Assembly (NCBI RefSeq): GCF_011065935.2
Contig: NZ_JAAMNH020000001.1
Span: forward strand, 145,001 to 209,000
Direction of reading: 5' to 3'
Length of the DNA stretch: 64,000 nucleotides
From: Clostridium estertheticum
GTDB lineage: Bacteria > Bacillota > Clostridia > Clostridiales > Clostridiaceae
Part shown: positions 49,199-58,775 of the stretch, piece after piece
Layout: each line of letters opens with the position of its first letter
Numbering within the stretch: position 1 is the first letter of the stretch
Program-made: the position numbers and the translations under genes
The notes under the pieces: generated by a model
Told to the model about the DNA's origin: nothing
Seen by the model: only the letters and a program-made list of their open reading frames with translations
The model's database searches: none

Positions 49199-50878
49199 GT
49201 GGAAAAGTTGTATATTAACATTGATAATACTGAATATCTAAAATTTAAAGTAATGGATAATATAAAGAATAATGGTTATAGTAGTAATTATTGGGGGGGA
49301 GACTTTATTTCTATTCCTGCTATAAAAAAAATATCTAATTGTATCGTTGATCTTATTGAAGGTATTAATGGGGTAGAAAATCAAGCAGAGTACACAGAAA
49401 TTTCATCTATAATTATTAATAATATGATTAAATATATTGAAGTGCAAGGCATTGAAAAGCTTAATATTGGATTTATTATAGGCACGTTTAAGTGCTATAG
49501 AAACTCATATATTGATGTTGTTTTAGAAGAGGATTGCCATAATAAAAGTAAGCTGAGAATTACTAATTATATAGAGAGATTTTTTGATAAATTAGAAATA
49601 GCGGCTTGTAGTGAGGAATTATTCATTGGAAAAGTAAAGAAAACTGAAGATGCACTAAGAGAAAGTGAAGACCGTTATAAAAAGCTTATAGAAGTCATGC
49701 CAGATGCTATGTATGTTCATGACCATGGCAAGATAGCTTATACAAATAAAGCTGGTGCTAAGCTAATGGGATATTTAGAGCCGGAAGAAATATTAGGTAA
49801 ATCATCCTATGAATTGTTAGAAATCGACGATTATAATAAAATACTAATACAACAGCAAGATGATATTACCATGAGAAGTGGCTATTTATCTCCTGTTGAA
49901 AGAAAATATTTTAGAAAAAGTGATGGTAAATGTTTGGAAGTAGAGACTACAGCCACTGTAATAACATCTGATAGTGAAAAAATAATTTTAAGTATTACAA
50001 GAGACATATCTGAGCGTAAAAGGATAGAATTTTTAAAACAAAAAGTTAGGCAAAAGACACTTTTACTAAATAAAACTATTGAATATAATAAACTAAGAAC
50101 AGAATTTTTTGCCAATATATCCCATGAATTAAGAACACCACTAAATATGATACTGGGATCTATTCAACTTGTAAACATTACAACCAATGATAAGGTAATA
50201 ATAAACCCTGAAATTAAGATTGAAAAATATATGTCCATCATAAAGCAAAATTGTTACAGATTAGTGAGGCTAGTAGATAATCTCATAGACATTACAAAAA
50301 TTGATGCAGGCTACTTAGATATTAGTTTGCAAAATGGAGACATTGTAAAAGTAGTAGAGGATATAGCGTTATCTGTAGTAGAATATGTTGAGAGTAAGGG
50401 TCTAGAACTTATTTTTGACACTGATATTGAAGAAAAGTTTATGGCCTTTGATGCAGATAAAATTGAAAGAATTATGTTGAATTTAATATCCAATGCTATT
50501 AAATTTACTAAGCCTTGCGGGAAGATATATGTTAACATACAAAACAAACAGGAAAATATAGTAATATCTGTAAGAGACACAGGAATCGGTGTGCCAATAG
50601 AAAAACAAAATGAAATTTTCGAAAGATTTATTCAGGTAGATAAATCACTATCTAGAAAACAAGAAGGTAGTGGTATAGGTTTATCACTAGTTAAATCATT
50701 AGTTGAAATGCATGAAGGAAAAATATACATCAATAAAGAAATAACTGAGGGTACCGAATTTGTCATTGAACTGCCAGTTAAAATTTTAGATAATATAAAA
50801 GCAAGTAATGAAATTTACAATTCAGCTGAAAATGATATCGAAAGGATAAAAATCGAGTTCTCTGATATATACTCATAA
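49199..50878 (+). CDS. Orphan PAS-domain sensor histidine kinase
   Basis: A 559-residue soluble kinase. Residues 1-150 are a domain I do not recognise; a PAS domain follows at about 160-280 (RYKKLIEVMPDAMYVHDHGK .. SITRDISERKR). The HisKA helix has SHELRTPLNMILGSIQL near 308-324. The ATPase domain has NLISNAIKFTKP, DTGIGVP and GSGIGLSLVKSL. There are no membrane helices and no response regulator nearby, so it is an orphan like the kinase at 39161. GTG start behind GAAGGTGG. Confidence 0.88.
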   Translation: MEKLYINIDNTEYLKFKVMDNIKNNGYSSNYWGGDFISIPAIKKISNCIVDLIEGINGVENQAEYTEISSIIINNMIKYIEVQGIEKLNIGFIIGTFKCYRNSYIDVVLEEDCHNKSKLRITNYIERFFDKLEIAACSEELFIGKVKKTEDALRESEDRYKKLIEVMPDAMYVHDHGKIAYTNKAGAKLMGYLEPEEILGKSSYELLEIDDYNKILIQQQDDITMRSGYLSPVERKYFRKSDGKCLEVETTATVITSDSEKIILSITRDISERKRIEFLKQKVRQKTLLLNKTIEYNKLRTEFFANISHELRTPLNMILGSIQLVNITTNDKVIINPEIKIEKYMSIIKQNCYRLVRLVDNLIDITKIDAGYLDISLQNGDIVKVVEDIALSVVEYVESKGLELIFDTDIEEKFMAFDADKIERIMLNLISNAIKFTKPCGKIYVNIQNKQENIVISVRDTGIGVPIEKQNEIFERFIQVDKSLSRKQEGSGIGLSLVKSLVEMHEGKIYINKEITEGTEFVIELPVKILDNIKASNEIYNSAENDIERIKIEFSDIYS

Positions 50879-50922
50879 AAGCCATTAAGGGACTAATATT
50901 ATTAGTCCCTTAATGGCTTTTA
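50877..50922 (+). terminator. Terminator
   Basis: Perfect long stem AAAGCCATTAAGGGACTAAT / ATTAGTCCCTTAATGGCTTT. Confidence 0.92.
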
Positions 50923-50976
50923 TAAGCTTAAGTATAAACTAGATAATTATGTGCCTTTTATAGTTGCAAAGACAAA

Positions 50977-51162
50977 TTACAGTATACCTTCATTTTTTAA
51001 TATATCTTCAATTTCATCAACTTTTTTAGAGAGGATATAAAAACTTTCTTTTAATACATTCTTTGGAAGAGGCATTTCTTTTATAGTTTTTTCTAAGGCT
51101 TCTATAGTTTCTAGTGCATCATCAATTCCCTTTTGTGCTAGCTTTATATTGTTTTCTTTCAT
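50977..51162 (-). CDS. Small coiled-coil protein
   Basis: A 61-residue protein that is helical throughout, with heptad-like ALETIEALEKTI and VDEIEDILKNEGIL. It is preceded by AAAGGAG. No family recognised; no membrane segment or Cys motif. Confidence 0.72.
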   Translation of the reverse strand: MKENNIKLAQKGIDDALETIEALEKTIKEMPLPKNVLKESFYILSKKVDEIEDILKNEGIL

Positions 51163-51267
51163 TTTTCAATCTCCTTTAACTTTTGTTTTGTGTATACTCA
51201 AATTTTAACATTAGTAATTACTAATTTCAAATGAATTAGAATTTCTATTTTATAGGAAATTATGAAA

Positions 51268-52128
51268 TTAGCTTTTCTTATTCTTATAAACCTTATTTTT
51301 AACATCTTTTAAAATAGAATCTAGACCCTTGAATTTTAAGTCAGGAAAGGCTTTTATAAGCCTTGAATAATCGGGACATTTTTTTATAAACAAGGAATCA
51401 TATTTTATTTTCAATTCTTTTATAATATTTTCAATTTCAGATTTCTTCTTGCTTACTTTCATTTCAGCATTTTCTATTAACCCATCCAACCTAATTTTAA
51501 GTTCAAATATATCTTTAGTATTACCTAAATTTAATTTAAAATCTGATAGTTTTTCAGTTAAATCTGAATATGCTGTATTTAATTGAGTTAAAAGAGATCT
51601 TAATTTAAATATTGTTATTACAGTAATTGTAAAATCAATTATGAAATATACAAGCGTAATATTAAAAAGTATTCTGCCGGTGCTCGGTGGAACTAAATTT
51701 ACTATATGTGCAATATAGGGATGAACTACCTTTAAAATGAACATGGAAACAAGCCCCCATATTAAAGAAAAGGATAAGCAAATTCTTCCATGAAGATTAT
51801 AGGGAGTATCACTGTAATCCCACCAAGTACAATTAAATGCAGTTTCTAGAATATAACCTGTTATGTATTCTAGAAAAGAAGTTAAGAATACTGAACCTAA
51901 AAAAAGAAAAATATAATTATTTCCTATAGGTTTTAGCAAAATAATTATTGACAGTGTACCAAAGCCGTAAATAGGACAAAAGGGACCATGGAGGAAGCCT
52001 CTATTAACGAATTCCCTTTTGTTTATAGTCGCATATACTGTTTCAATGCACCAGCCCATAAAGGAATAGATAACAAAATAATAAAAAAATGTAAATACAC
52101 TAGAATTTAATAAGGATGTATTAATCAT
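51268..52128 (-). CDS. CmpB-like (PF06541) multi-spanning membrane protein
   Basis: A 286-residue protein. The N-terminal part has four to five membrane helices with the family signature YSFMGWCIETVYATI near 22-36, the motif GFLHGPFCPIYGFGT near 44-58 and CTWWDYSDTPYNLHGRICL near 104-122. The last 100 residues are a charged coiled coil. The family is annotated as putative ABC permease but has no proven transport role. AAGGAG before ATG. Divergent from spmA. Confidence 0.85.
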   Translation of the reverse strand: MINTSLLNSSVFTFFYYFVIYSFMGWCIETVYATINKREFVNRGFLHGPFCPIYGFGTLSIIILLKPIGNNYIFLFLGSVFLTSFLEYITGYILETAFNCTWWDYSDTPYNLHGRICLSFSLIWGLVSMFILKVVHPYIAHIVNLVPPSTGRILFNITLVYFIIDFTITVITIFKLRSLLTQLNTAYSDLTEKLSDFKLNLGNTKDIFELKIRLDGLIENAEMKVSKKKSEIENIIKELKIKYDSLFIKKCPDYSRLIKAFPDLKFKGLDSILKDVKNKVYKNKKS

Positions 52129-52326
52129 ATATTGGCTCCTTTTTTAGTGTTAATGACATTTAAGATGATGATTAATCGTATATTCAACAAGAAAATGATA
52201 ACACAAAAAGTGTTTTTTTTATAGTAAATAGAATGAATAAAATATTAACACATGCAATTATATACGAATAACAACATATATATTAATGAAGCACTGATGA
52301 TTTATTTAAATTTTAGGAGGAAATAT

Positions 52327-52902
52327 ATGATAAATATCATTTGGTTTTTAATTTTGTCCTTAGGAATAGTTATTGGAATTTTAACAGGAAGAGGAGAAGT
52401 TTTATCAAAGGCAGTCGTTTCATCAACATCTGGTGCTGTTGAACTGGTAATGGGCCTGGTTGGAATGATGTGTCTTTGGTGTGGCATAATGAAAATTGCT
52501 GAAAAAAGTGGACTAACTGATAAATTGGCAAGTGTACTTAAACCAATTTTAAAAATTGTATTTAAGGAAGCTGGAAAAAACCAAAAGGCAATGTCTAGTA
52601 TTACTATGAATTTAACAGCAAATATGATGGGGTTATCAAATGCTGCCACTCCTTTTGGTATAAAAGCTATGGAGGAGATGCAGAAAAATAATAAGGTCAA
52701 AGATACAGCTAGTAATGACATGGCATTATTTTTAGTTTTAAATGCTGCCTGTATTCAGTTTTTGCCTACAACAGTGATATCTATAAGAGCTGCTTATAAT
52801 TCACAAAATCCAGCAATTATTATATTGCCAGCCATAATTGCTACAGGTACTGCTGCAATTTTAGGGGTAATTTATTGTAAAATTTTGCAACGCTACTTTT
52901 AA
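52327..52902 (+). CDS. spmA: Spore maturation protein A
   Basis: A 191-residue nucleoside-recognition (Gate) domain membrane protein. Signatures are GLVGMMCLWCGIMKIAEKSG, MSSITMNLTANMMGLSNAATPFGIKAMEEM (near 95-125) and NAACIQFLPTTVISIRA. In Bacillus SpmA and SpmB are needed for core dehydration of the spore; Bacillus makes them under sigma-E or a related sporulation factor. The start at 52327 has TAGGAGG six bases before; upstream in-frame ATGs lack a site. spmB follows after 89 bases. Confidence 0.95.
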   Translation: MINIIWFLILSLGIVIGILTGRGEVLSKAVVSSTSGAVELVMGLVGMMCLWCGIMKIAEKSGLTDKLASVLKPILKIVFKEAGKNQKAMSSITMNLTANMMGLSNAATPFGIKAMEEMQKNNKVKDTASNDMALFLVLNAACIQFLPTTVISIRAAYNSQNPAIIILPAIIATGTAAILGVIYCKILQRYF

Positions 52903-52991
52903 TAGCATTTAAGAAGGAAAATTTCTTTAAATGGTTTAATGTAAGAATAATAAATATTGATATTAAAATTTAATGGGGTGGGTGAATTAAA

Positions 52992-53528
52992 GTGATTGTG
53001 GGCAATTTAGTATCATATATTTTAAAAGGAATAATTCCAATTATTATTGGATTTGTAGTAATTTACGGAGTTATTAAGAAGGTAAAGGTATACGAGTGCT
53101 TTGTTGAAGGAGCAAAGGATGGAATAACTATTTGTCTGAAAATTTTTCCGTACCTTTTAGCTATGATTATAGCTGTTAATGTATTTAGAGCTTCAGGGGC
53201 TTTAGACTTTTTTATTTATTTAGTAAAACCGGTTGTTGTGTTTATTGGACTCCCACCGGAGGTTGTTCCCCTAGTTTTAATAAAACCTCTTTCAGGAAGT
53301 GGGGCGCTGGGAGTATTTACTGACATCATAAAACAATATGGAGCAGATAGTTACATAGGAAATGTGGCATCTATAATAATGGGCTCAACGGAGACTATCT
53401 TTTATACCTTGACAGTATATTTTGGAGCAGTAAATATAAAAAATATTAGGCACACACTATTTGCAGCAATACTAGCAGATATAACAGCAATTATAATGGC
53501 GGTTAACTTAGCTAAGTTTTTCTTTTAA
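52992..53528 (+). CDS. spmB: Spore maturation protein B
   Basis: A 178-residue Gate-domain membrane protein and partner of SpmA. Signatures are FVEGAKDGITICLKIFPYLLAM near 37-58, PLVLIKPLSGSGALGVFTD near 95-113 and IIMGSTETIFYTLTVYFGAV near 130-150. It has four to five membrane helices. GTG start behind GGGGTGGGTG. Together with spmA it forms a two-gene sporulation unit; dacB, often adjacent, is absent. Confidence 0.95.
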   Translation: MIVGNLVSYILKGIIPIIIGFVVIYGVIKKVKVYECFVEGAKDGITICLKIFPYLLAMIIAVNVFRASGALDFFIYLVKPVVVFIGLPPEVVPLVLIKPLSGSGALGVFTDIIKQYGADSYIGNVASIIMGSTETIFYTLTVYFGAVNIKNIRHTLFAAILADITAIIMAVNLAKFFF

Positions 53529-53653
53529 TGAAAGCTCAACAGCAACGGAAACTAGGTCGGAAACACAATACCCAAATATGACAATATTATAACATATATT
53601 GTAAAAAAGTGAAAAGTGTGATAGTATAACTGTGGATATATTAGTTTGTTAAA

Positions 53654-53699
53654 AAATTAATAATTGTTATCTGCCACAGAGAAAGGCAAGGAGGAAGAA
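53654..53699 (+). repeat. Stem-loop/SD repeat, unit 1
   Basis: TTAATAATTGTTATCTGCC then ACAGAGAAAGGCAAGGAGG. Shares AATTGTT-N-CTGC/GTACTCCAGAGAA-GGCAAGGAGG with units near 58.7 kb and 60.3 kb. The tail is the Shine-Dalgarno of the ABC ATPase gene; the left hairpin arm has decayed. Confidence 0.7.
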
Positions 53700-53700
53700 T

Positions 53701-54426
53701 ATGATTGAAATAATTGATGTGAATAAGAGTTACAATGGCAAGGATAAAGCAGTAGACAACATAAGTTTAACTATAAGAGATGGTGAAATTTTTGGATTTC
53801 TAGGTCCAAATGGAGCAGGTAAAACTACTACCATAAAGATGATTACAGGAATATTAAGTGCTGATAGCGGAAAAATCACTATTAATGGAATCGATATAGA
53901 AAAAAATGATTTAGAGGCTAAAAAACAATTTGGCTTTGTGCCAGATAATCCGGACATGTTCTTAAGACTTAAAGGTATCGAATATTTGAACTTTATGGCA
54001 GATATTTATGATGTACCTAGCAAACTTAGAAAAGAAAGAATTGAAGCCTTGGCAAATAGATTTGAAATGAGTAATGCACTTTCAGATGGGATTCAAAGTT
54101 ATTCTCATGGCATGAGACAAAAAATAATTATTATGGGTGCCCTTGTTCACGAGCCAGAAGTTTGGATTCTAGATGAACCAATGACGGGGCTTGACCCTAA
54201 ATCTTCATATGTTTTGAAAGAAATGATGAGAGAACATGCAAATAACGGTAAAAGTGTATTTTTCTCAACTCATGTTTTAGAAGTAGCTGAAAAAATATGT
54301 GATAGGGTTGCAGTAATAAACAAGGGGAAAATGTTGTTCTGCGGAACACTAGATGAACTAAGGGAGCACTTCAAAGCTAGTGGGTCACTTGAAAAAATCT
54401 TCTTGGAGATGACTGAAAATGAGTAA
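53701..54426 (+). CDS. ABC transporter ATP-binding protein
   Basis: A 241-residue ATPase. Walker A GPNGAGKTTT at about 35-44, Q-loop region FGFVPDNPDMF near 79-89, signature YSHGMRQKIII near 138-148 and Walker B VWILDEPMTGLDP near 157-169, then the His switch FFSTHVLE. It pairs with the permease that overlaps its end by eight bases. The ribosome site AAGGAGG is the tail of a repeat unit. Substrate unknown. Confidence 0.95.
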   Translation: MIEIIDVNKSYNGKDKAVDNISLTIRDGEIFGFLGPNGAGKTTTIKMITGILSADSGKITINGIDIEKNDLEAKKQFGFVPDNPDMFLRLKGIEYLNFMADIYDVPSKLRKERIEALANRFEMSNALSDGIQSYSHGMRQKIIIMGALVHEPEVWILDEPMTGLDPKSSYVLKEMMREHANNGKSVFFSTHVLEVAEKICDRVAVINKGKMLFCGTLDELREHFKASGSLEKIFLEMTENE

Positions 54427-56083
54427 ATTTGTAGCTTTAACTAGGGTGCTATTAAAAACTGGAACTGGATCCTCCGGTGGCAAGAAAAATAAAAAACAAA
54501 TAAAAGGGATACTTCTTGGACTGCTTTTAATCATAGCGCTCACACCTATGGCAATAGGGTTTGGAAAGTTTATATCTGCGGCCTATGATGGATTACATGC
54601 CATGGGACAAGAAGCAGTTATTTTGGGCTTTGGATTGTCTGTAGTATGTGTGGTTGTTTTTTTCTTTGGAATTTTTTATGCCATGGGTATATTCTATTTT
54701 TCTATGGATGTAGAAAATTTATTACCGCTACCTTTTAAGCCCTGGCACATTATGGGGGCTAAATTTGCTGTAGTATTAATTTATGAATACCTTACTGAGC
54801 TTATATTTTTTCTGCCTACAATAATTGCTTATGGTATAAAGAGTAGCGGTGGAGTCTTGTATTATATCTATGGAGTTATTATATTTTTATTATTACCTAT
54901 AATCCCATTAGTAATGGCGTCTGTTATAAATATGATTATAATGAGATTTACTAATATCGCAAAAAACAAGGACAGGTTTAGACTAGTAGGTGGACTTATA
55001 GCAATGGGTTTTGGTATAGGAATTAATATTTATACCCAAAGGTTTGCACAAGATATTAGTGGAACAGAAATTACCAAAATGTTTGCAAAGGGAAATAATT
55101 CACTAGTTGATTTGGTAACAAAAATGTTCCCTAGTACTAAGATAGCTGTAAATAGTCTAATTAAGACATCTAATATTCAGGGGTTTATCAATTTGATTTT
55201 ATTTATAATAATAACAGTAGCTGCATTAATGATATTTATAATATTAGGTCAAGCATTGTATTTTAAAGGGGTTATGGGAGTATCTGAAACATCTTCAAAG
55301 AGGAAAATCCTTACCAGCAGTGAACTTATAAAAAATACAACGCAAAATTCTTCTTTAAAGGTATATACATTTAAAGAATTAAAATTATTATTTAGGACGC
55401 CAATTTATTTTATAAATTGTGTTATTATGAATTTTTTATGGCCAGTGTTTTTACTTATACCAATTTTTGCACAAAAGGGTGGTTCAGCGCAACTTAACAT
55501 GTTAACTGAGTTTTTACAAAACAACAAAAGTTCAGGCATAGCAGTAGGTGCTTTCTTTGCATTTATGGTGTTTGTATCTTGTAGCAATGCAATCGCTACT
55601 ACAGCAATATCAAGAGAAGGTAAAAACCTGTATATATTAAAATATATACCTATGAAATATAAAGATCAGCTTATGGCAAAGGTATTATCAGCAGTAGTTT
55701 TAGGAGTAGCTGGTATGCTTATGGTGTGCTTAATTGCTCTAGTATTGCTTAAAGTACCATTGGATTTAGTTTTATTAATGATTATAGTTGGGTTTTTAGG
55801 AATATTATTTACATCCTTTATAGGAATATTTATTGATTTGAATTTCCCTAAACTTCAGTGGGATACAGAGCAGAAGGCTGTAAAGCAAAACCTTAATGTG
55901 ATTATTAGCATGATTATTTGTGTAGCTTTAGGTGGGATTACAGTATTTATGGTTATCAAATTTGAGCTAACTAAATGGGCTGTATTTGCTTTAATATTAG
56001 TATCATTTACAATTGTAGATTTACTTCTATATTATTTATTAGGCACAAAAGGCGTAAAAATGTTGAGGAAAATAGAATCTTAG
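54419..56083 (+). CDS. ABC transporter permease (ABC-2-like, 12 or so helices)
   Basis: A 554-residue membrane protein with many hydrophobic helices and two similar halves. It contains YFSMDVENLLPLPFKPWHIM near 98-117 and AISREGKNLYILKYIPMKY near 398-416, resembling clostridial putative ABC exporter permeases of about 550 residues. It overlaps the ATPase gene by eight bases, so the two are translationally coupled. Export of a lipid, peptide or drug is possible; nothing in the sequence decides. Confidence 0.85.
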   Translation: MSKFVALTRVLLKTGTGSSGGKKNKKQIKGILLGLLLIIALTPMAIGFGKFISAAYDGLHAMGQEAVILGFGLSVVCVVVFFFGIFYAMGIFYFSMDVENLLPLPFKPWHIMGAKFAVVLIYEYLTELIFFLPTIIAYGIKSSGGVLYYIYGVIIFLLLPIIPLVMASVINMIIMRFTNIAKNKDRFRLVGGLIAMGFGIGINIYTQRFAQDISGTEITKMFAKGNNSLVDLVTKMFPSTKIAVNSLIKTSNIQGFINLILFIIITVAALMIFIILGQALYFKGVMGVSETSSKRKILTSSELIKNTTQNSSLKVYTFKELKLLFRTPIYFINCVIMNFLWPVFLLIPIFAQKGGSAQLNMLTEFLQNNKSSGIAVGAFFAFMVFVSCSNAIATTAISREGKNLYILKYIPMKYKDQLMAKVLSAVVLGVAGMLMVCLIALVLLKVPLDLVLLMIIVGFLGILFTSFIGIFIDLNFPKLQWDTEQKAVKQNLNVIISMIICVALGGITVFMVIKFELTKWAVFALILVSFTIVDLLLYYLLGTKGVKMLRKIES

Positions 56084-56133
56084 TATAAAATAATATAACC
56101 TAAGTATAATTTTAGAATTTTAGGTTAAAAATA

Positions 56134-56162
56134 TTGACACAGTGATTTAATTGTAATATACT
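56134..56162 (+). promoter_or_regulatory. Promoter of T-box/metG
   Basis: TTGACA, 17-base spacer, TATACT. Confidence 0.8.
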
Positions 56163-56168
56163 TACTAT

Positions 56169-56477
56169 TAAACAAATGCGATGATGAGAAGAGTAATGGG
56201 TCTAAATGTTAAAAGCGAGCTGAGATAGGTGAAAATCAGTAGCATGGAAACTTATGAACATGGCCTCTAAGCAGATTATCTGAATAAGAGTTTGAAAGCA
56301 TAATTATAAAATATACTTTTGAATTTAATTATTAGGAGAATACGGGTTCAACCGTTATATTGACAGGTGATGATGGTCACCCATGGAGTTCTTTATAGTG
56401 ATGTAAAGATGAATTAGAGTGGTAAAACGTTAATACGTCTCTAAACAGAAAGTTTTTTCTGTTTAGAGGCTTTTTTT
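56169..56477 (+). promoter_or_regulatory. T-box riboswitch controlling metG
   Basis: A tRNA-sensing leader. The stem I start GATGATGAGAAGAGTAATGG (56180), AG-box AAAGCGAGC and GATAGGTGAAAATC are in order. The candidate specifier is ATG at 56254-56256 in CTTATGAACATGG. The antiterminator T-box is TAGAGTGGTAAAACG near 56414, with TGGT matching the ACCA end of tRNA-Met. The terminator CTCTAAACAGAAA / TTTCTGTTTAGAG (56439-56468) plus T-run follows. Uncharged tRNA-Met should stabilise the antiterminator and allow metG transcription. The T-box lacks the common GGNACCGCG form. Confidence 0.82.
56438..56477 (+). terminator. Regulated terminator of the T-box leader
   Basis: Thirteen-base stem and TTTTTTT; its 5' arm overlaps the antiterminator's 3' side (CGTCTCTA). 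Confidence 0.88.
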
Positions 56478-56599
56478 ATTTTCCGGGAAATTATAATATT
56501 TTAGGATTATTATAAGTTAATTAATATATTTCTACATGTTTTTGTTTTCCAAAAACTTAAAACGACAAATAAATTTAATTTGAGAGGTAGGAGAAAAAT

Positions 56600-58540
56600 A
56601 TGACTAAAAAAACTTATTACATTACCACACCAATTTATTATCCATCAGCAAATCTACACATCGGCAATACTTATACAACAGTATCTGCGGATGCAATTGC
56701 TAGATTTAAGAGGCTTACGGGGTATGATGTAATGTTCTTAGCCGGAACAGATGAGCATGGTCAAAAGATTCAAAGAATAGCAGAAGAAAAAGGCGTTACT
56801 CCAAAAGAGTATGTAGATGAAATAGTAGCAGGCATAAAAGAATTGTGGAAAATAATGGACATAAGTTATGATAAGTTTATAAGAACTACAGACGATTATC
56901 ATAAAAAAGCCGTTCAAAAACTATTTAAGAAGTTGTATGATCAAGGTGACATATACAAAGGTGCATATGAAGGTTGGTACTGCACTCCTTGTGAATCTTT
57001 CTGGACAGAGACTCAGGCAGTAGATGGAAAATGTCCTGATTGTGGAAGACCAGTAGAGAGAGCAAAGGAAGAAGCATATTTCTTTAAAATGTCAAAATAT
57101 GCGGATAGACTTATAGAGTACATTGAAGCTCATCCTGAGTTTATCCAGCCAGAATCAAGAAAGAATGAAATGTTAAATAATTTCTTAAGACCAGGTCTTC
57201 AAGATTTATGCGTTTCAAGAACAACATTTAACTGGGGAATACCAGTAGAATTTGATCCAGGTCACGTTATATATGTATGGGTAGATGCTCTGTCTAACTA
57301 TATAACGGCCCTTGGATATAATGGAGAAGATACTTCCCTTTATGAAAAATACTGGCCAGCGGATGTCCACCTAATAGGTAAAGATATACTAAGATTCCAT
57401 ACAATATATTGGCCAATTATGTTAATGGCATTAGAACTTCCTCTTCCTAAACAGGTATTTGGTCATGGCTGGCTTCTTTTTGATGGTGGAGTGAAAATGT
57501 CAAAATCTAAAGGAAATGTAGTAGACCCAGTAATACTAGTTAATCATTTTGGAGTAGATGCGGTAAGGTATTATTTGCTTCATGAGATACCATTTGGTTC
57601 TGATGGAATATTTACTAATGAAATATTCATAAAGAAAACAAATTCGGACCTCGCTAATGATTTAGGCAACTTGTTATCAAGAACTGTAACAATGATAGAA
57701 AAATATTTTGATGGAGTTATTCCAGCACCCTCAGAAAGTGCAGATGTTGATAATGAACTAATAGAACTAGCACTTGCAGTGCCAGGTAAAGTAGAGAAGG
57801 CTATAGATGAGCTTAAAATTCCTGAAGCATTGGATCACGTTTGGGCACTTATTAGGCGAACTAACAAGTATGTAGATGAAACTTCACCATGGATACTTGG
57901 AAAAGATGAATCCCAAAAGGGAAGACTTGGTACAGTACTGTATAATTTAGCAGAATCATTAAGAATGACATCAGTGTTAATATCAGCATTTTTACCAACT
58001 ACAAGTGGTAAAATAAATGATCAACTAAATGTAGAAGCAACTACCTGGGACAGTTTGGCATCCTTTGATGGAACAAGTGCGGGAACAAAAGTTAATAAGG
58101 GTGAAGTAATGTTCCCAAGAATAGATGTGGAAGCTAAAATAGAAGAGCTTAACAAACTTGTAGAGGAAAATAGGAAAGCAACACAAAAACCTACTATGGA
58201 GAAAGTAAAAGAAGAAATAACTATAGAAGATTTCGAAAAAATAGATATGAGAGTGGTTAAAGTATTAGAATGTGAACCAATGAAGAAATCTAAAAAACTC
58301 CTTAAGTTAAAAGTAGATTTAGGCGGAGAAATAAGGCAGGTAATATCAGGAATAGCCCAGAACTATAAACCAGAAGAATTAATTGGAAAGTATGTAGTCC
58401 TAGTAGCTAATTTAAAGCCTGTTACACTTAGAGGTGAATTATCACAGGGGATGATCATTGCAGCAGCGTCTCAGGACGATAGTAAGTTATTTGCAATATC
58501 AATACCAGGGGAATTGCCTACTGGAAGTACAGTAAGGTAA
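56600..58540 (+). CDS. metG: Methionyl-tRNA synthetase
   Basis: A 646-residue class I synthetase. The HIGH-type motif is HIGNTYTT at about 21-28, a zinc knuckle lies at CTPCESFW..CPDC (about 127-148), and KMSKSKGN is near 299-306. A C-terminal EMAP/Trbp111-type tRNA-binding domain (about 540-646) includes DMRVVKVLECEPMKKSKKLL. It charges tRNA-Met and initiator tRNA. It is under the T-box leader; same neighbourhood as Bacillus metS. TAGGAG before ATG. Confidence 0.98.
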   Translation: MTKKTYYITTPIYYPSANLHIGNTYTTVSADAIARFKRLTGYDVMFLAGTDEHGQKIQRIAEEKGVTPKEYVDEIVAGIKELWKIMDISYDKFIRTTDDYHKKAVQKLFKKLYDQGDIYKGAYEGWYCTPCESFWTETQAVDGKCPDCGRPVERAKEEAYFFKMSKYADRLIEYIEAHPEFIQPESRKNEMLNNFLRPGLQDLCVSRTTFNWGIPVEFDPGHVIYVWVDALSNYITALGYNGEDTSLYEKYWPADVHLIGKDILRFHTIYWPIMLMALELPLPKQVFGHGWLLFDGGVKMSKSKGNVVDPVILVNHFGVDAVRYYLLHEIPFGSDGIFTNEIFIKKTNSDLANDLGNLLSRTVTMIEKYFDGVIPAPSESADVDNELIELALAVPGKVEKAIDELKIPEALDHVWALIRRTNKYVDETSPWILGKDESQKGRLGTVLYNLAESLRMTSVLISAFLPTTSGKINDQLNVEATTWDSLASFDGTSAGTKVNKGEVMFPRIDVEAKIEELNKLVEENRKATQKPTMEKVKEEITIEDFEKIDMRVVKVLECEPMKKSKKLLKLKVDLGGEIRQVISGIAQNYKPEELIGKYVVLVANLKPVTLRGELSQGMIIAAASQDDSKLFAISIPGELPTGSTVR

Positions 58541-58551
58541 TTCCAGTAGAC

Positions 58552-58589
58552 AAAGCATGAAGTGCTAGTAAATTAGGCTTCATGCTTTT
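58552..58589 (+). terminator. metG terminator
   Basis: AAAGCATGAAG / CTTCATGCTTTT with a 15-base loop. Confidence 0.82.
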
Positions 58590-58639
58590 GTATTTAAAAT
58601 AACACAGTCTATTGAATTTTAATAAAGTTAGATTTATAA

Positions 58640-58770
58640 TTAGTAATTGTAACTATTTCAGAGAATAGCAAAGATCAAAACAATTAATAATTGTTTTGTA
58701 CTACAAAGAACCGTGAGGGGAGATACAATTGAAAATTGTTTCGTACTCCAGAGAACGGCAAGGAGGAAAA
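58640..58770 (+). repeat. Stem-loop/SD repeat, three tandem units
   Basis: Three tandem units. Unit A (58640-58680) is decayed. Unit B (58681-58725) and unit C (58726-58770) are each 45 bases and agree at roughly 33 of 45 positions by eye. Each starts with ACAATT-NAN-AATTGT and carries GTACT-CAGAGAAC-GGCAAGGAGG in its later part. Unit C's tail is the ribosome site of the DUF445 gene. Confidence 0.75.
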
Positions 58771-58775
58771 ATAAT

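Larger units (their letters stand above)
56084..56599 (+). other. metG leader region
   Basis: Non-coding: promoter at 56134-56162, T-box leader at about 56169-56477, then a short AT-rich stretch with the metG binding site GAGAGGTAGGAG. Confidence 0.8.
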
